Of a stretch of DNA of 64,000 nt, positions 1-9,824 are shown piece after piece. The translations under genes and the position numbers were made by a program. Numbering within the stretch: the stretch's first letter is position 1; each line of letters starts with the position of its first letter. The notes beneath the pieces are model-generated. The model saw only the letters and a list, made by a program, of their open reading frames with translations. It was not told the origin of the DNA and did no database searches. The DNA is from Usnea hakonensis (lineage: Eukaryota; Ascomycota; Lecanoromycetes; Lecanorales; Parmeliaceae). The stretch is from contig BLJB01000011.1 of NCBI GenBank assembly GCA_013423325.1, positions 1-64,000 of the forward strand, given 5' to 3'.

Positions 1-30
1 GGTGGGGGGGGGGGGGTGGGGGGTTTTTTT

Positions 31-61
<31 letters not shown>

Positions 62-63
62 CA
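1..63. repeat. G-run / poly-T low-complexity edge
   Basis: The first 60 bases are a G-rich run (positions 1-23) followed by an almost pure T tract of about 37 bases with one G. No coding or regulatory meaning can be read from it. Such tracts often stop assemblies, so this may be close to a contig end. Confidence 0.8.
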
Positions 64-314
64 CAGGGGGGAGGGGGGATTCTTTGCTGCATTTTGTTTC
101 TATGGAGTTTTTTTTTCATATCTGATTGATCGTGTATCATGGGGGGCTTGACTTGTTCTTCGAGCTGTGACGGAGAGGCTGGAGAAGGGTAATGGGGTTG
201 GAGGAGTGGGGATAAAGTAGAAGTTTGGTTACCGATTAGTTGTGCTGCTGCTTGGTTCGCAAGCTGGAAATCGACCATCATAGCAGAAGGGTTGTAGATG
301 TTGGGGGCTTGCAT
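1..314 (-). CDS. possible 5' part of a gene running off the left edge
   Basis: A minus-strand frame opens with an ATG at 314 (revcomp of 312-314) and has no stop to the window start. Its first ~60 codons read like real protein (MQAPNIYNPSAMMVDFQLAN, then Gln/Ala-, Ser/Pro- and Gln-rich sequence). The sequence before the ATG (CACACTCACCATCATC) resembles a fungal leader. Beyond about position 62 the frame turns into poly-Lys and poly-Pro encoded by homopolymers, which is unlikely to be coding, so an intron, the gene end or an assembly artefact lies there. I do not recognise a family. It would conflict with upstream exons of the plus-strand rhodopsin gene next to it. Confidence 0.25.
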
Positions 315-360
315 GATGATGGTGAGTGTGGCGATGACTGAGAGGGCCTAACCGGGTGGG

Positions 361-1186
361 GACAGCTTTGGCATCATCTTGGTCGTAGGGTGTGGGGTAT
401 CTTTCTTTCTGCCGAGCCTTATCTTGTACCGCTTCCTGTTCGGAATTAGCGAGACTTTTATGCGCGTCTGGTGGATTATCAGTGTGTTCACGGGTTTGAC
501 TTTCTTGATTAACTTCACGTCCGTCTTTTGGGCATGCGAAGCCCCTCGTCACCTGTTTATTCTAGGTAACTCTCTCTCCGCCCTTGGCCAAGTTGTGCCC
601 TGAAGGAACTGATGGCCTTCAGATCATTGCCTGTCTCAACAAGCGCTGAATATCAACGCTAAGACTACATCAATGTCGTGTGGGCTTAATGTTGCTTCCG
701 ATTTGAGCAGTGAGTAATACTTCACATTGAGCAATGCGTACGCTGAAGGACACAGTAATTTTATTACCTCTATGGATGTTAAGACGGCTGCGGATGCGGA
801 TGGGCCGGAAGCTTGGATTGGCCGCACTCTTTTTGATTGCTATTACTGACGTGATCTTCGATATTACTCGAACTGTGTATACTGTTCATGGGGGCGCTGT
901 CGCCCTAGACACGATCTGGGATATCCTCGAGCCAACGATCGCAGTGATTGTGTCTGCATTGCCCATCTACAAAGCTCTACTTGGAGGCGCCAAGAAAAAG
1001 AGGAACACTCGGTATCAAAATCTGGGCCATAGTGGAGGTGACGTTTGGCACAGTAAATCCAGTAATAACGCCAATGAAGCAAACAGCATCGAATTGAGCA
1101 AAACTTCTGGACGAGGTCCTGAGGCGTGGCCGGATTTTGCTCTGGAACGCACCACGGACGCTGTGAAAATAACGGATATCGTGTGA
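361..1186 (+). CDS. rhodopsin-domain (PTH11-like) integral membrane protein, 3' part
   Basis: Three exons join in frame: about 361-565, 623-709 and 756-1186, with introns 566-622 and 710-755. The product reads through typical late helices of the fungal rhodopsin domain family (PF20684): a helix around FLPSLILYRFLFGI, a helix ending FWACEAP, then DHCLSQQALNINA, the helix GLNVASDLSIILLPLWMLRR with its cytosolic RLRMRMGRKLG loop, and two last helices ending SALPIYKALL, followed by a polar tail. Family members are 7-TM proteins of about 350-450 aa; roughly the first three helices are missing. An in-frame stop lies at 349-351, and I found no convincing upstream exon. The gene is therefore 5' incomplete, either truncated or with exons I cannot resolve. 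Substrate or ligand unknown. Confidence 0.6.
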
Positions 1187-2736
1187 CAGCCAATTCTATA
1201 AGATCCCATGAGTATTGAGCGTCAAAACCGCGCGTATAGAATGTGCGGAGCAGAGGTCACACCTTTTCAGAAAGCCTCTAGCGAGGAAATTGGGTAGCGA
1301 ACACCTATGTCACAGCTGGGCGATTGAGGTTCTTGGAAAATCGGCATACATAAGTTGAGTGGAAAAGAATAAAGATAAGCGTCCTCGACGGAAGGAGAGG
1401 CATCGAAAATTGGCAGTACGCAGGAGTAGCTCATGGGACTGGCACGCACATACACTTCTCCCCTGGTTTCAACACATCAACCATAAATCTCATACTCCAG
1501 ATGGACCCTTTAGCTGATCGCAGCACAATTATTTGAACGTTCTTTTGGCCAACATACGTCGTTAACGATGCGGGCTAATGTTATAGCCGCCGTGCTGCTG
1601 CTTCCGCACCATTGGAGAGTTGTATGCCTAGCCTTTCATCCCCGTTCCTGATGCGCTGATAGGCGGTACATATATACTCCGTGGACATACATCGTAAAAG
1701 ACGTCGATCGCCTCCCTCCCCCCGGGCAAACCCCGCGGGAGGCTGTAAAGTACAACGATGACTTGATTGCCAAACGAGCGGCAGAATATGGCGTTGTGGT
1801 CCATACCGAGATGATTAGATACACTGACGACTTCACGGAGTGAGAGGAATCAACTGCCAACCATGAGGACAGGATGATTTATTGAAAGGGAAAAAGGGGA
1901 GGAGAGGGTTTGGATGGAGCTCATTGGACCCCCGACGGGGAAAGTCTGGATCAGAAATGAGGCATTTCCTATTGTGGAGGGCTGATGATGCTGGGTATCG
2001 TGCCCATAGATACGGTATGCATGACGTTGTCCTCTCTATGTTATGTTGAGCCCTTCAACATTCATTCAACGTCCAAGAACGTGCTCGAAAAAGATATCAT
2101 TAGCGTGCGACAAAAGCCCGAGACCTTGCTAGAGGCATTTGGGTTGATGCCCCTCATGATCATGCTAGCTAAGTAGGCATAGCTTTGTTGAGGCCATAGG
2201 TGGTTAGAGTATGGATGATTCAGAAGACTTGATCGAATTAGAAGTCCATGCCCCTTGAGGAATGCCTCTCATTGGCTGCCACACATTTTATTTTCATCCG
2301 AACGCCACAATTTAAAAGGTGCCAAGAATTACTACGTAGTCCGTACCTGTGACTTCCTGCAAGTCATTCCCATTCATAACTTCCCCACCTACGAGAATAC
2401 ACGGCATCAACTTCAGCAACCTGCTTCATATCTTCTCATTCCCATTCTACTCCCAGACACTTCGCCCTCCATTCCACACGCAATAATCGCCTCGAGAAAC
2501 TCCAGTCTGCCCAATTGACTCCAAACCTTCCGACGCCCCAATTCTCAAATCCTACGCCTACCTAGACCATTCCAAAGACACGCTCAATTCTCGCTTTCCC
2601 TCTCCTCCTTCGCTACCTCGTTCAACTTTCCGTCCTCCTACGAGCGCCTTTAAAAAAGCCGTAACTCTCGAGGTTACAGCGAGGCGCCTTCACCGGAGCG
2701 ACTGGAAGGACCTTCCATCGCTCCCTTCACCTGCTT
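1187..2736. other. intergenic, 1.55 kb
   Basis: No supported gene. Short open frames on both strands (1267-1455 minus, 1636-1860 minus, 1985-2176 plus, 2255-2518 plus) show no family features. From about 2400 to 2736 the plus strand is strongly C/T-rich, which is typical of a fungal core promoter and leader and fits the start of the large gene at 2737. Confidence 0.6.
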
Positions 2737-5700
2737 ATGAGTACCCTGCTCTGGAAGTATTATTTCGAAAATGACGTCGATAATTTTCGACAAGTCCTCA
2801 CTCGAGCCACATACAATGCCTCCGCGCACTCTACAAAGGGCAGTGGTGGCGGAAAGTCAGGGAACATTGGGTTTGCGGGGAGCCCAGGCGCAGCGTTGGG
2901 GACTTCACCAACCTTGAGCAAAAGTGCGAAAGGATCCAGTTGGAACAATAATAGAGCCCTGTCAACGCCCAAACCCCTCGCACATGTGACGTTGAGCCGG
3001 GCCGACGTCAATTGGAGGGACTCACATGGCGTTACACTGCTGCATCATATAGCATCGTCGACCAACGAGAATGCATCGGGATTCGCCATAGCATTACTGC
3101 AGCTCCCGCTTTTGGACCTCTACGTTCAGGATGAGGAAAGCGGATGGACCGCTTTACACCGAGCTCTCTACTTTGGCAACATCACGATCGCGCGAGCGCT
3201 CATGGACCGCGACATTCAAGATGCTAGAGAGCATTTGGCTATCGGCATGTCTCACGCTGTAGGAGGTCTGATCAAAATCAAAGATAGAGAGGGCAATAGC
3301 CCTTTTGACGTGTATGGGGCAACAATCACAGTACGGAACATCAGACAAGACTCGAGTGCCCCACTAGTAGCTGGAAGCCAAGATGACGAAGACGGTGAGA
3401 TGGCTCAGGGAATTAGTGGAGATGCGAACGAGGGTGACGGAATGAGTAGAGTAGTCGCACCAAGGACACGAATCGATGGAGACGAGATCTTCACCTTTGG
3501 CAGTAACAAAAACTTCACGCTTGGGTTCGGAGACGAGGATGACCGCCAATTTCCTGAACGAATACATTTGAAGCGTCCTCAGGAATTACTCCACCGCCTC
3601 TGCCACGAGTATGAGGCTCGCAATCCTAGCCCAGGTGCTCAAGCTGGAGGAGGATCCAGATCACCCGCAGAAGCCAATCGACTCCCAGCAATTGTACAAT
3701 ATCGTCCTGTCGTCATTCAAGACGTCCAGCTATCCAAACTACACTCTGCTGTTCTTACCAGTGATCCTGAGGCCAATCTGTACATGTGCGGCTTTGGGAA
3801 GGGAGGCAGGCTTGGCTCTGGGGACCAAACCACCAGATTTGAGTTCATCTGCATACGTGGCGGAGGTCTTTCCAGGAAGAAGGTAATTCACGTTGCACTT
3901 GGACAGAATCATACCATAGCCATCTCAAGCGAAGGCGAAACTTTTACTTGGGGCAACAATGGCAATGGCCAGCTCGGCTATGCACCAAACACACCTACTA
4001 CTACAGACAAGGAGCCTATTCAATTATCGCCTCGACAAGTCTTTGGCCCTCTGAAACGTGAACTCGTGGTAGGAGCGGCTGCTTCAAGCATCCATACCGT
4101 GGTTCATACAGCCAACTCTCTATTCACATTCGGCAAAAACGAGGGCCAGCTCGGCCTCTTCGATTCTGATGCTCGTTCGCTTGCAATTCAGAATACGCCG
4201 CGGAAAGTTGCCGCGTCACTTTTCTCATCCAACATTACTTCAGTATCAGCTATTGACAAAGCTACGATATGCCTGCTGGAAAATCACGATGTGTGGGTCT
4301 TTTCTAATTATGGCTATGCGAAGATAGCCTTTCCATTGGAGGCATTTTCCAATTATTTCCTGAACAGCATATGGGGCGCCAGAGCTGAAGGCGCCGAGAA
4401 TCACATCTGCAAGATCACATCTGGTGGTGAAACGATATGTGCGATGTCTAGCATGGGCGATGTGTTCACTGTGCATGTCAGTCAAAAAGTAGATGCTTCG
4501 AATGCTACATCATCGACCACCAACCCGTCCAAAATCCGTCTAGCCTTATCAACCCCACAACGCGTCTGGTCTTTGAAGAAAGGCCACATGGCAGTCAGAG
4601 ATGTGGATGTTAGCCAAGACGGCTCCATTATTATCTGTACTGAGTCTGGATCGGTGTGGCGAAGAGTCAAGCGTGCCAAGATCAAGGACGCGAGTGCCGC
4701 TGGACTCGCTGAGTACAAAGCGAAAGACTACAAGTTCTCTCGTGTGCCAGGTCTGACGATGATAGTTGCAGTGAGAAGTAGCACATTCGGCGCATACGCT
4801 GCTGTGCGTAGGGATTGTGATGTTCTCAAGACTCAGGTTGAAGTCGAGAGTAAGACACTATGGAAAGATCTGTACCCTCTTCTACCGTTTCACGGGTTCG
4901 CAGATGAAGACTCGGAGACCGAAGATCCAACACCACGCTTCTGGAAAGCAAGTCAACCTAATGATGTTGCAACGATTCGAAGGGCCGTTTTGAGTATGCC
5001 GGACCTCGAAGAGAAAATGGCATGCTATCTTAGCGATAGTCTTGGCTCAAAAGAAGCAACATATCGTGCGCGACTAGGGACCACATTGTCTGACGTTCGC
5101 ATTCCCGTTCATGACTTCGTCCTCGGAGCGCGTAGTGAGTCAATGAGACGAGGACTTGCTGTTTTCCGGAAAGACTATTTTTTCTCGATCCCCGAAGTCA
5201 TGACGATTGAGTACGACAGCGAAGGAAGGACCTTAATACTCTTTCAAGGCCTGGATTTTATCACCATCTTCAATCTCGTTCTGTACATGTATACTGACTC
5301 TGTGGTCGACGTATGGCATCACGTGAGACGTGCGCCGGCATCAGCCTTCCGCTATCGCCAAGTCAGGACTGAATTGATGAAAGTAGCTTCCAGTTTGGAA
5401 ATGCGTAAATTAGAGCAGGCAGCCAGAGTGATGACGGAACCACCGAAATCCTTGCACGAAGACATTGAGTTCGCAATCCGCCAGCCTGGTTACTTCGATA
5501 ACGGCGACGTAGAAGTTGAGCTTGATGGCAGCAATATGAAGGTCCATAGCGCACTCATGTGCCAAAGGTGCCCTTTTTTTGAAGGTCTCTTCGAAGGCCG
5601 TGCTGCAGGCCTATGGCTCTCTTCCAGACGTGAGCAGTTGAAAGAATCGGAAGAAGCCATCAAGGTGGATCTAAAACACGTGGATCCCCGTGCCTTCCAC

Positions 5701-7626
5701 TTTGTATTGCGTTATATTTATGCCGATACTGAGGAGGAGATGTTTGATGATGTTGTGACTAGTGATTCCGACGCCTTTCTAGATCTGGTACTAGAAGTGC
5801 TATCTGTTGCGAATGAATTGATGCTTGACCGACTTGCACAGTGCTGTCAGAAGGTGCTAGGCCAATACGGTGGGTCAAGGGACAGTATCTTCGTGCATAT
5901 TGTCGCTGATGACTTCAGTGAACACACGCAATGTTTGCCAGCTACTCAACGCAGTCGCTCCCTGCTCGATCACACAGTTCAAAGACGCTGCGCTTGAGTA
6001 TATCTGCCTGAACCTTGAGGGCATGCTTGAGAATCAGTGAGCATAGCAGTCTTTCTTTTGTGCTAAAATCAGCGCTGACCAGACAGTCTTCTCAACGAAC
6101 TGGATGAAGACCTTATGATTGAGCTGGATGTAGTCGTCCGCCAAAACCAACTGGCATATCTACCAATCGTAAAGAGTGGAAAGGCAGAAGATGATTTGAT
6201 TGAGAAGTATCCCCAACTCGTAGATCTGATGGTACGAAGCAAAAATACCAAGATCGATTCGATAGCCCTGCAGGCTCGGCTCCATGATCGTGAAGCAAAG
6301 TCATCTGTGAGTCTTAAGGCTAAAGCGACACTCCACGAAGACTTTGACCATTCACCTTCCATGCCAAAATCCCGATCGAGAGCGTCTGGGGATCGAAGCA
6401 GCCAGTCCAAAAGCCCTGCTTTGCGGGCCAGGCGTTCTAATGTGGATCTCATGTTTGAAATGGAAGAAGATGATGATCTCGCGGTAGAGGCGGCTGACAA
6501 AGATACTCATGATCGCCGTCGCCACTACAAAGCCAATACTTCAGAGTCTCTACTATCACGTCAGCAGATGGCTATAGGCGATGACTATGATGATGAGCGA
6601 TCCAAAGCAGAGGACAAAATTGCAGCTTCTGCAAGTCCATCATCATTCAGTAGTCAGGTCAATCCCACTGGTAAATCTCCTGGCAGCATTAACAGCCAGA
6701 AGCCCTGGGCCCCTCCGGCACTGACGACCGCTAAGCTGGACCTGAAAGATATCATGGCCCAAGCATCGTCAAATCGCGTCTCAAATATCTCTGCAGGATT
6801 GTCCTTCCGTGCGGAGGAGAGCGAAGCATATGGTGGTGTTTTGCCTACGAAGCTATCTCAGAAAGAGCGTAAGAAGCAATCGCAACAACAGCAGCTTCGA
6901 TCACCACCGGTCATCCCCGTGCCCACGCCAGTTCCAAGCTTAGGCGATAATCAGACACAAAGCAAGAGCTCGGCGTCGCCGTGGCAGGTGGCATCCACTG
7001 GTCCAAAGATCTCATTGAAGGATGTTCTCAGCGCAGAGAGCACCAAGTCACCATTGTCCGAGGGTCATAGCATACCTCGTACCCCCTCACCACTCACAAT
7101 GAGACAAACCATCTCAGGAAAGGCACCTGCGGCCCGGAGGGCTGCTAGTGGCTCTAAACCAACGTTCGCCCCCAATCAGAAACGCAGCGTCTCAACACCT
7201 GATGCCCCCAAATCCTCGGTCCATGCACCGTCGCCAAAGACGTCGCGTTCATCATCTGTCCAGCAACCAATCCAGTCGATTCGTCACAATCCTTTGCCTG
7301 CCGAACCCACTCTCCAACTTTCAATGTCCGATATCCTCTACCAGCAGCAGACTGAGAAGGACATAATCAAAGAAGCAGCCGCCAAGAGGAGCCTGCAAGA
7401 GATCCAAGAAGAGCAAGCGTTTCAGGAATGGTGGGATGAGGAGAGTCGGAAGGTCAGAGAAGAAGAAGAGCAGGCGGCACGGCCAGCTGCTAGAGGTGGG
7501 AGAGGAGGGAAAGGAAAAGTGAGAGGTGGGTCCAGGGGAAGAGGGCGAGGAAGAGGGAGAGCAAGTGGGAGAGGCGATGGGGGTGAGGGAGCTAGGGGGG
7601 GAGGAAGAGGAGGAGGGAGTGGGTGA
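2737..7626 (+). CDS. ankyrin / RCC1 / double BTB protein (IBtk-like) with RGG tail
   Basis: Three exons: 2737-5869, 5919-6036, 6087-7626 (introns 49 and 50 bp; the second has a GCTGAC branch site), giving 1596 aa. Domains in order: short ankyrin region (about residues 88-165, ADVNWRDSHGVTLLHH), RCC1-type repeats (about 246-680, e.g. FTFGSNKNFTLGFG and TWGNNGNGQLGY), two BTB/POZ regions (near 784-900 and 924-1055), a long disordered Ser/Pro-rich stretch, and a basic Gly/Arg tail (about 1550-1596). The architecture matches the fungal relatives of Inhibitor of Bruton tyrosine kinase, thought to be scaffolds or cullin-3 adaptors; that role is inferred from family. The two introns restore NVCQLLNAVAPCSITQFKDA and the helix LLNELDEDLMIELD, which supports the junctions. 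Start is the first ATG, with MSTLLWKYYFENDV as in homologues. Confidence 0.85.
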
Positions 7627-7846
7627 ACTGGGTGTGCGGGGGCTGGGCCAGAGGATGAGCATAAGATGTGAGTGAGGTTGAGTGAGAAAATGTAGGCCTA
7701 GCACACAAAGTATGCAATCAGTACAAGGTACTGAAAACAAAAACGCCCCTGTAACATGAAAAATTAAGCCATAAAGCCGAATCTCGGGACTTGCTATTGC
7801 ACGAAGCCTTTGGTCCTTTTGTTTTGGTATCGTACTGTTTACAACA

Positions 7847-7866
7847 TAAGGTAGGTACCTACCTTA
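7847..7866. repeat. perfect 20-bp palindrome
   Basis: TAAGGTAGGTACCTACCTTA equals its own reverse complement. Shorter versions of the GGTAGGTACCT motif recur in other intergenic stretches of the window, around 8481, 20585 and 37213, usually near AT-rich or decayed sequence. Confidence 0.8.
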
Positions 7867-7949
7867 AGGGAATTATGTGGGTTCATGGAACGGTGTCATT
7901 GCGGTGTCATTACGGTGTCAAATAGAATACGGTATTTTCAAAAGACTCT

Positions 7950-8428
7950 CGTCATCAGACGGTCCTTTTCTACTAACGTAGATTATAAAAAACGGTTACT
8001 TTATAGCGACACGTAGAGTAATTTATTTCATTAGCGCCAAATACGAAACTTGGACCCTGATACAGGTCCACCAACACCCCTGTAGATCAACCCCCTTGTA
8101 GACCAACTAGCCCCCCACATCGCGGTCGCGCAAGTACCTGGGAGTCACCTCCGCGAGAAAATTCGCCAAATCGCTTATTTCTGGCCTCAGATTCTTCGTA
8201 GCGTGGATGATTCTCCACAACAAGGACTTCCGAGTACTTGGCTTGGCAGGCTTGACATTATATCTTGGTACTACCGTAACAATACCACTACAGCTTATAT
8301 ATCGAATACGTACTCTCAAAATAACTGTAACAATACTATTCTTTTAGTATAACTGTTAATCATGTGAAACGTCTTTTTCAAACTACGGTTTTCTAGTATT
8401 TCTACTACGCAACCGTCATCAGACGGTC
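7950..8428 (+). repeat. 15-bp direct repeat pair
   Basis: CGTCATCAGACGGTC occurs at 7950-7964 and again at 8414-8428, same orientation, 464 bp apart. Each copy contains a small inverted repeat (CGTC...GACG). The sequence around the two copies is also loosely alike. Confidence 0.6.
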
Positions 8429-8602
8429 TAAAAATAGACTACTGTGGCTCTACCGTACTAGCATCACATAGCCTTCCGCTAAGGTAGGTAAGGTAGTTGG
8501 AATCTGCGCACTAAGATTTGCTTGGCAACGTCACGGCGAGAGCCGCAAGAGCAACCATCGACCATCCGAGCATCTGGTACTCGAAAAGATGAAACCACGA
8601 TT

Positions 8603-9660
8603 ATGACCAAGAGGTTCCTCTCCACATCCCTCAGAGCCTTAAGCCATGAGAACCCCCTGGTATACCCTGCCCCGGCCCCCCCTCCTACCCCACCCCTAAC
8701 CCTCCATCCCAGGGCCTCCCACGCTCCGGCGCACCCCCCGAACTGCCCCGCCGCCAGCGCGGTCTGCCCGAGAAACGCGACATCCGCAACGTCCGCAAAG
8801 TGATCGCCGTCTCGTCTGCAAAAGGCGGCGTGGGCAAATCCACAATCGCCGTGAACCTCGCCCTGGCGTTTGCGCGGCAGGGGCGGCGGAGCGGGGTGTT
8901 GGATGCGGATATCTTTGGGCCGAGTATACCTACGCTGTTGGATTTGAGCGGGGAGCCGAGGTTGGGTGCCGGTATGTTTTGTCTTTTTGGGGGGGTTTTT
9001 TTTTATCTTTGAGTGGAAGAGAAACCGAAAAAAAGAAAACAAGCAAGCAAGCAAGGAGAAGGGAAAAGACTAATAGCGCTCTCGCCCACAGACAACCAAC
9101 TCCTCCCCCTCTCCAACTACGGCATCCAATCCATGTCCATGGGCTACCTCGTCGACGCCACATCCCCCATCGCCTGGCGCGGCCTAATGGTGCAGAAAGC
9201 CCTCCACCAACTCCTCCACTCAGTCCACTGGTCCAATCTCGACGTCTTAATCCTCGACCTGCCCCCAGGCACCGGCGACACCCAACTAACCATCACCCAG
9301 CAAATCAATCTCTCCGGGGCGATTATAGTGTCCACACCGCAGGACGTCGCGCTCAAGGATGCGGTGCGGGGGATCAATATGTTTCGGAAAACGGGGGTGG
9401 AGGTGTTGGGGATGGTGCAGAATATGTCGGTGTTTAGGTGTCCGGGATGTGGGTTGAGGACGCATGTTTTTGGGGAGGAGGGGGTGAGGAGGGTGGGGGG
9501 GGAGGTAGCGGTGGAGGTGTTGGGGGATGTGATGCTTGACAAGCGGATTTGCGAGGATGCGGATCGGGGGAGGCCGACGGTTGTTGCGGAGCCGGAGAGT
9601 GAGAGGGCGGGGGCGTTTTTGGGGATTGCGGAGAAGATTGGGGGGCTGATTGGGCTTTGA
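8603..9660 (+). CDS. IND1: IND1/NUBPL-type Fe-S P-loop ATPase for complex I assembly
   Basis: Exons 8603-8659, 8713-8971 and 9092-9660 (introns 53 and 120 bp) give 294 aa. After a Ser/Thr/Arg N-terminus suited to mitochondrial import, the protein reads HENPLGLPRSGAPPELPRRQ and RGLPEKRDIRNVRKVIAVSS, then the deviant Walker A AKGGVGKST, the MRP/NBP35 motifs DADIFGPSIPTLL and LDLPPGTGDTQLT, and a C-terminal CPGCG motif that in this family binds a shared 4Fe-4S cluster. IND1 proteins insert Fe-S clusters into complex I in the matrix. The first intron is proven by the conserved NPLGLPRSG junction, the second by GADNQLLPLSNYG. The start is the first ATG in frame. Its partner subunit NDUFS3 is also in this window, about 35 kb away. 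Confidence 0.9.
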
Positions 9661-9744
9661 TGGTTGTTTCTTGGTTTGTGTTGCATTATGAAGGATGGGC
9701 GATGAGCTGGAAGCAGGAATAGCAAAGTCTCATTAAGGTATCGT

Positions 9745-9769
9745 CGCTATGCTATGCTATGCTATGCTA
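9745..9769 (+). repeat. pentanucleotide microsatellite (GCTAT)n
   Basis: About five tandem copies of GCTAT lie in the 164-bp gap between two convergent gene ends (IND1 and YRB30). Confidence 0.8.
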
Positions 9770-9824
9770 CAAGCCGCGCTATGCAAATCCGCTAAATTAG
9801 AAAGTCAAATGATCTGAGTTTGCT

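Larger units (their letters stand above)
7627..8602. other. intergenic with decayed AT-rich repeat relic
   Basis: No gene is supported; a minus-strand open frame at 8107-8319 resembles nothing I know. The stretch holds a perfect 20-bp palindrome at 7847-7866, three tandem copies of a cggtgtcatt-like 10-mer near 7891-7920, and a 15-base direct repeat, CGTCATCAGACGGTC, at 7950-7964 and 8414-8428. The middle is AT-rich. It looks like the remains of a mobile element, but I could not define ends or a target duplication. Confidence 0.4.
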
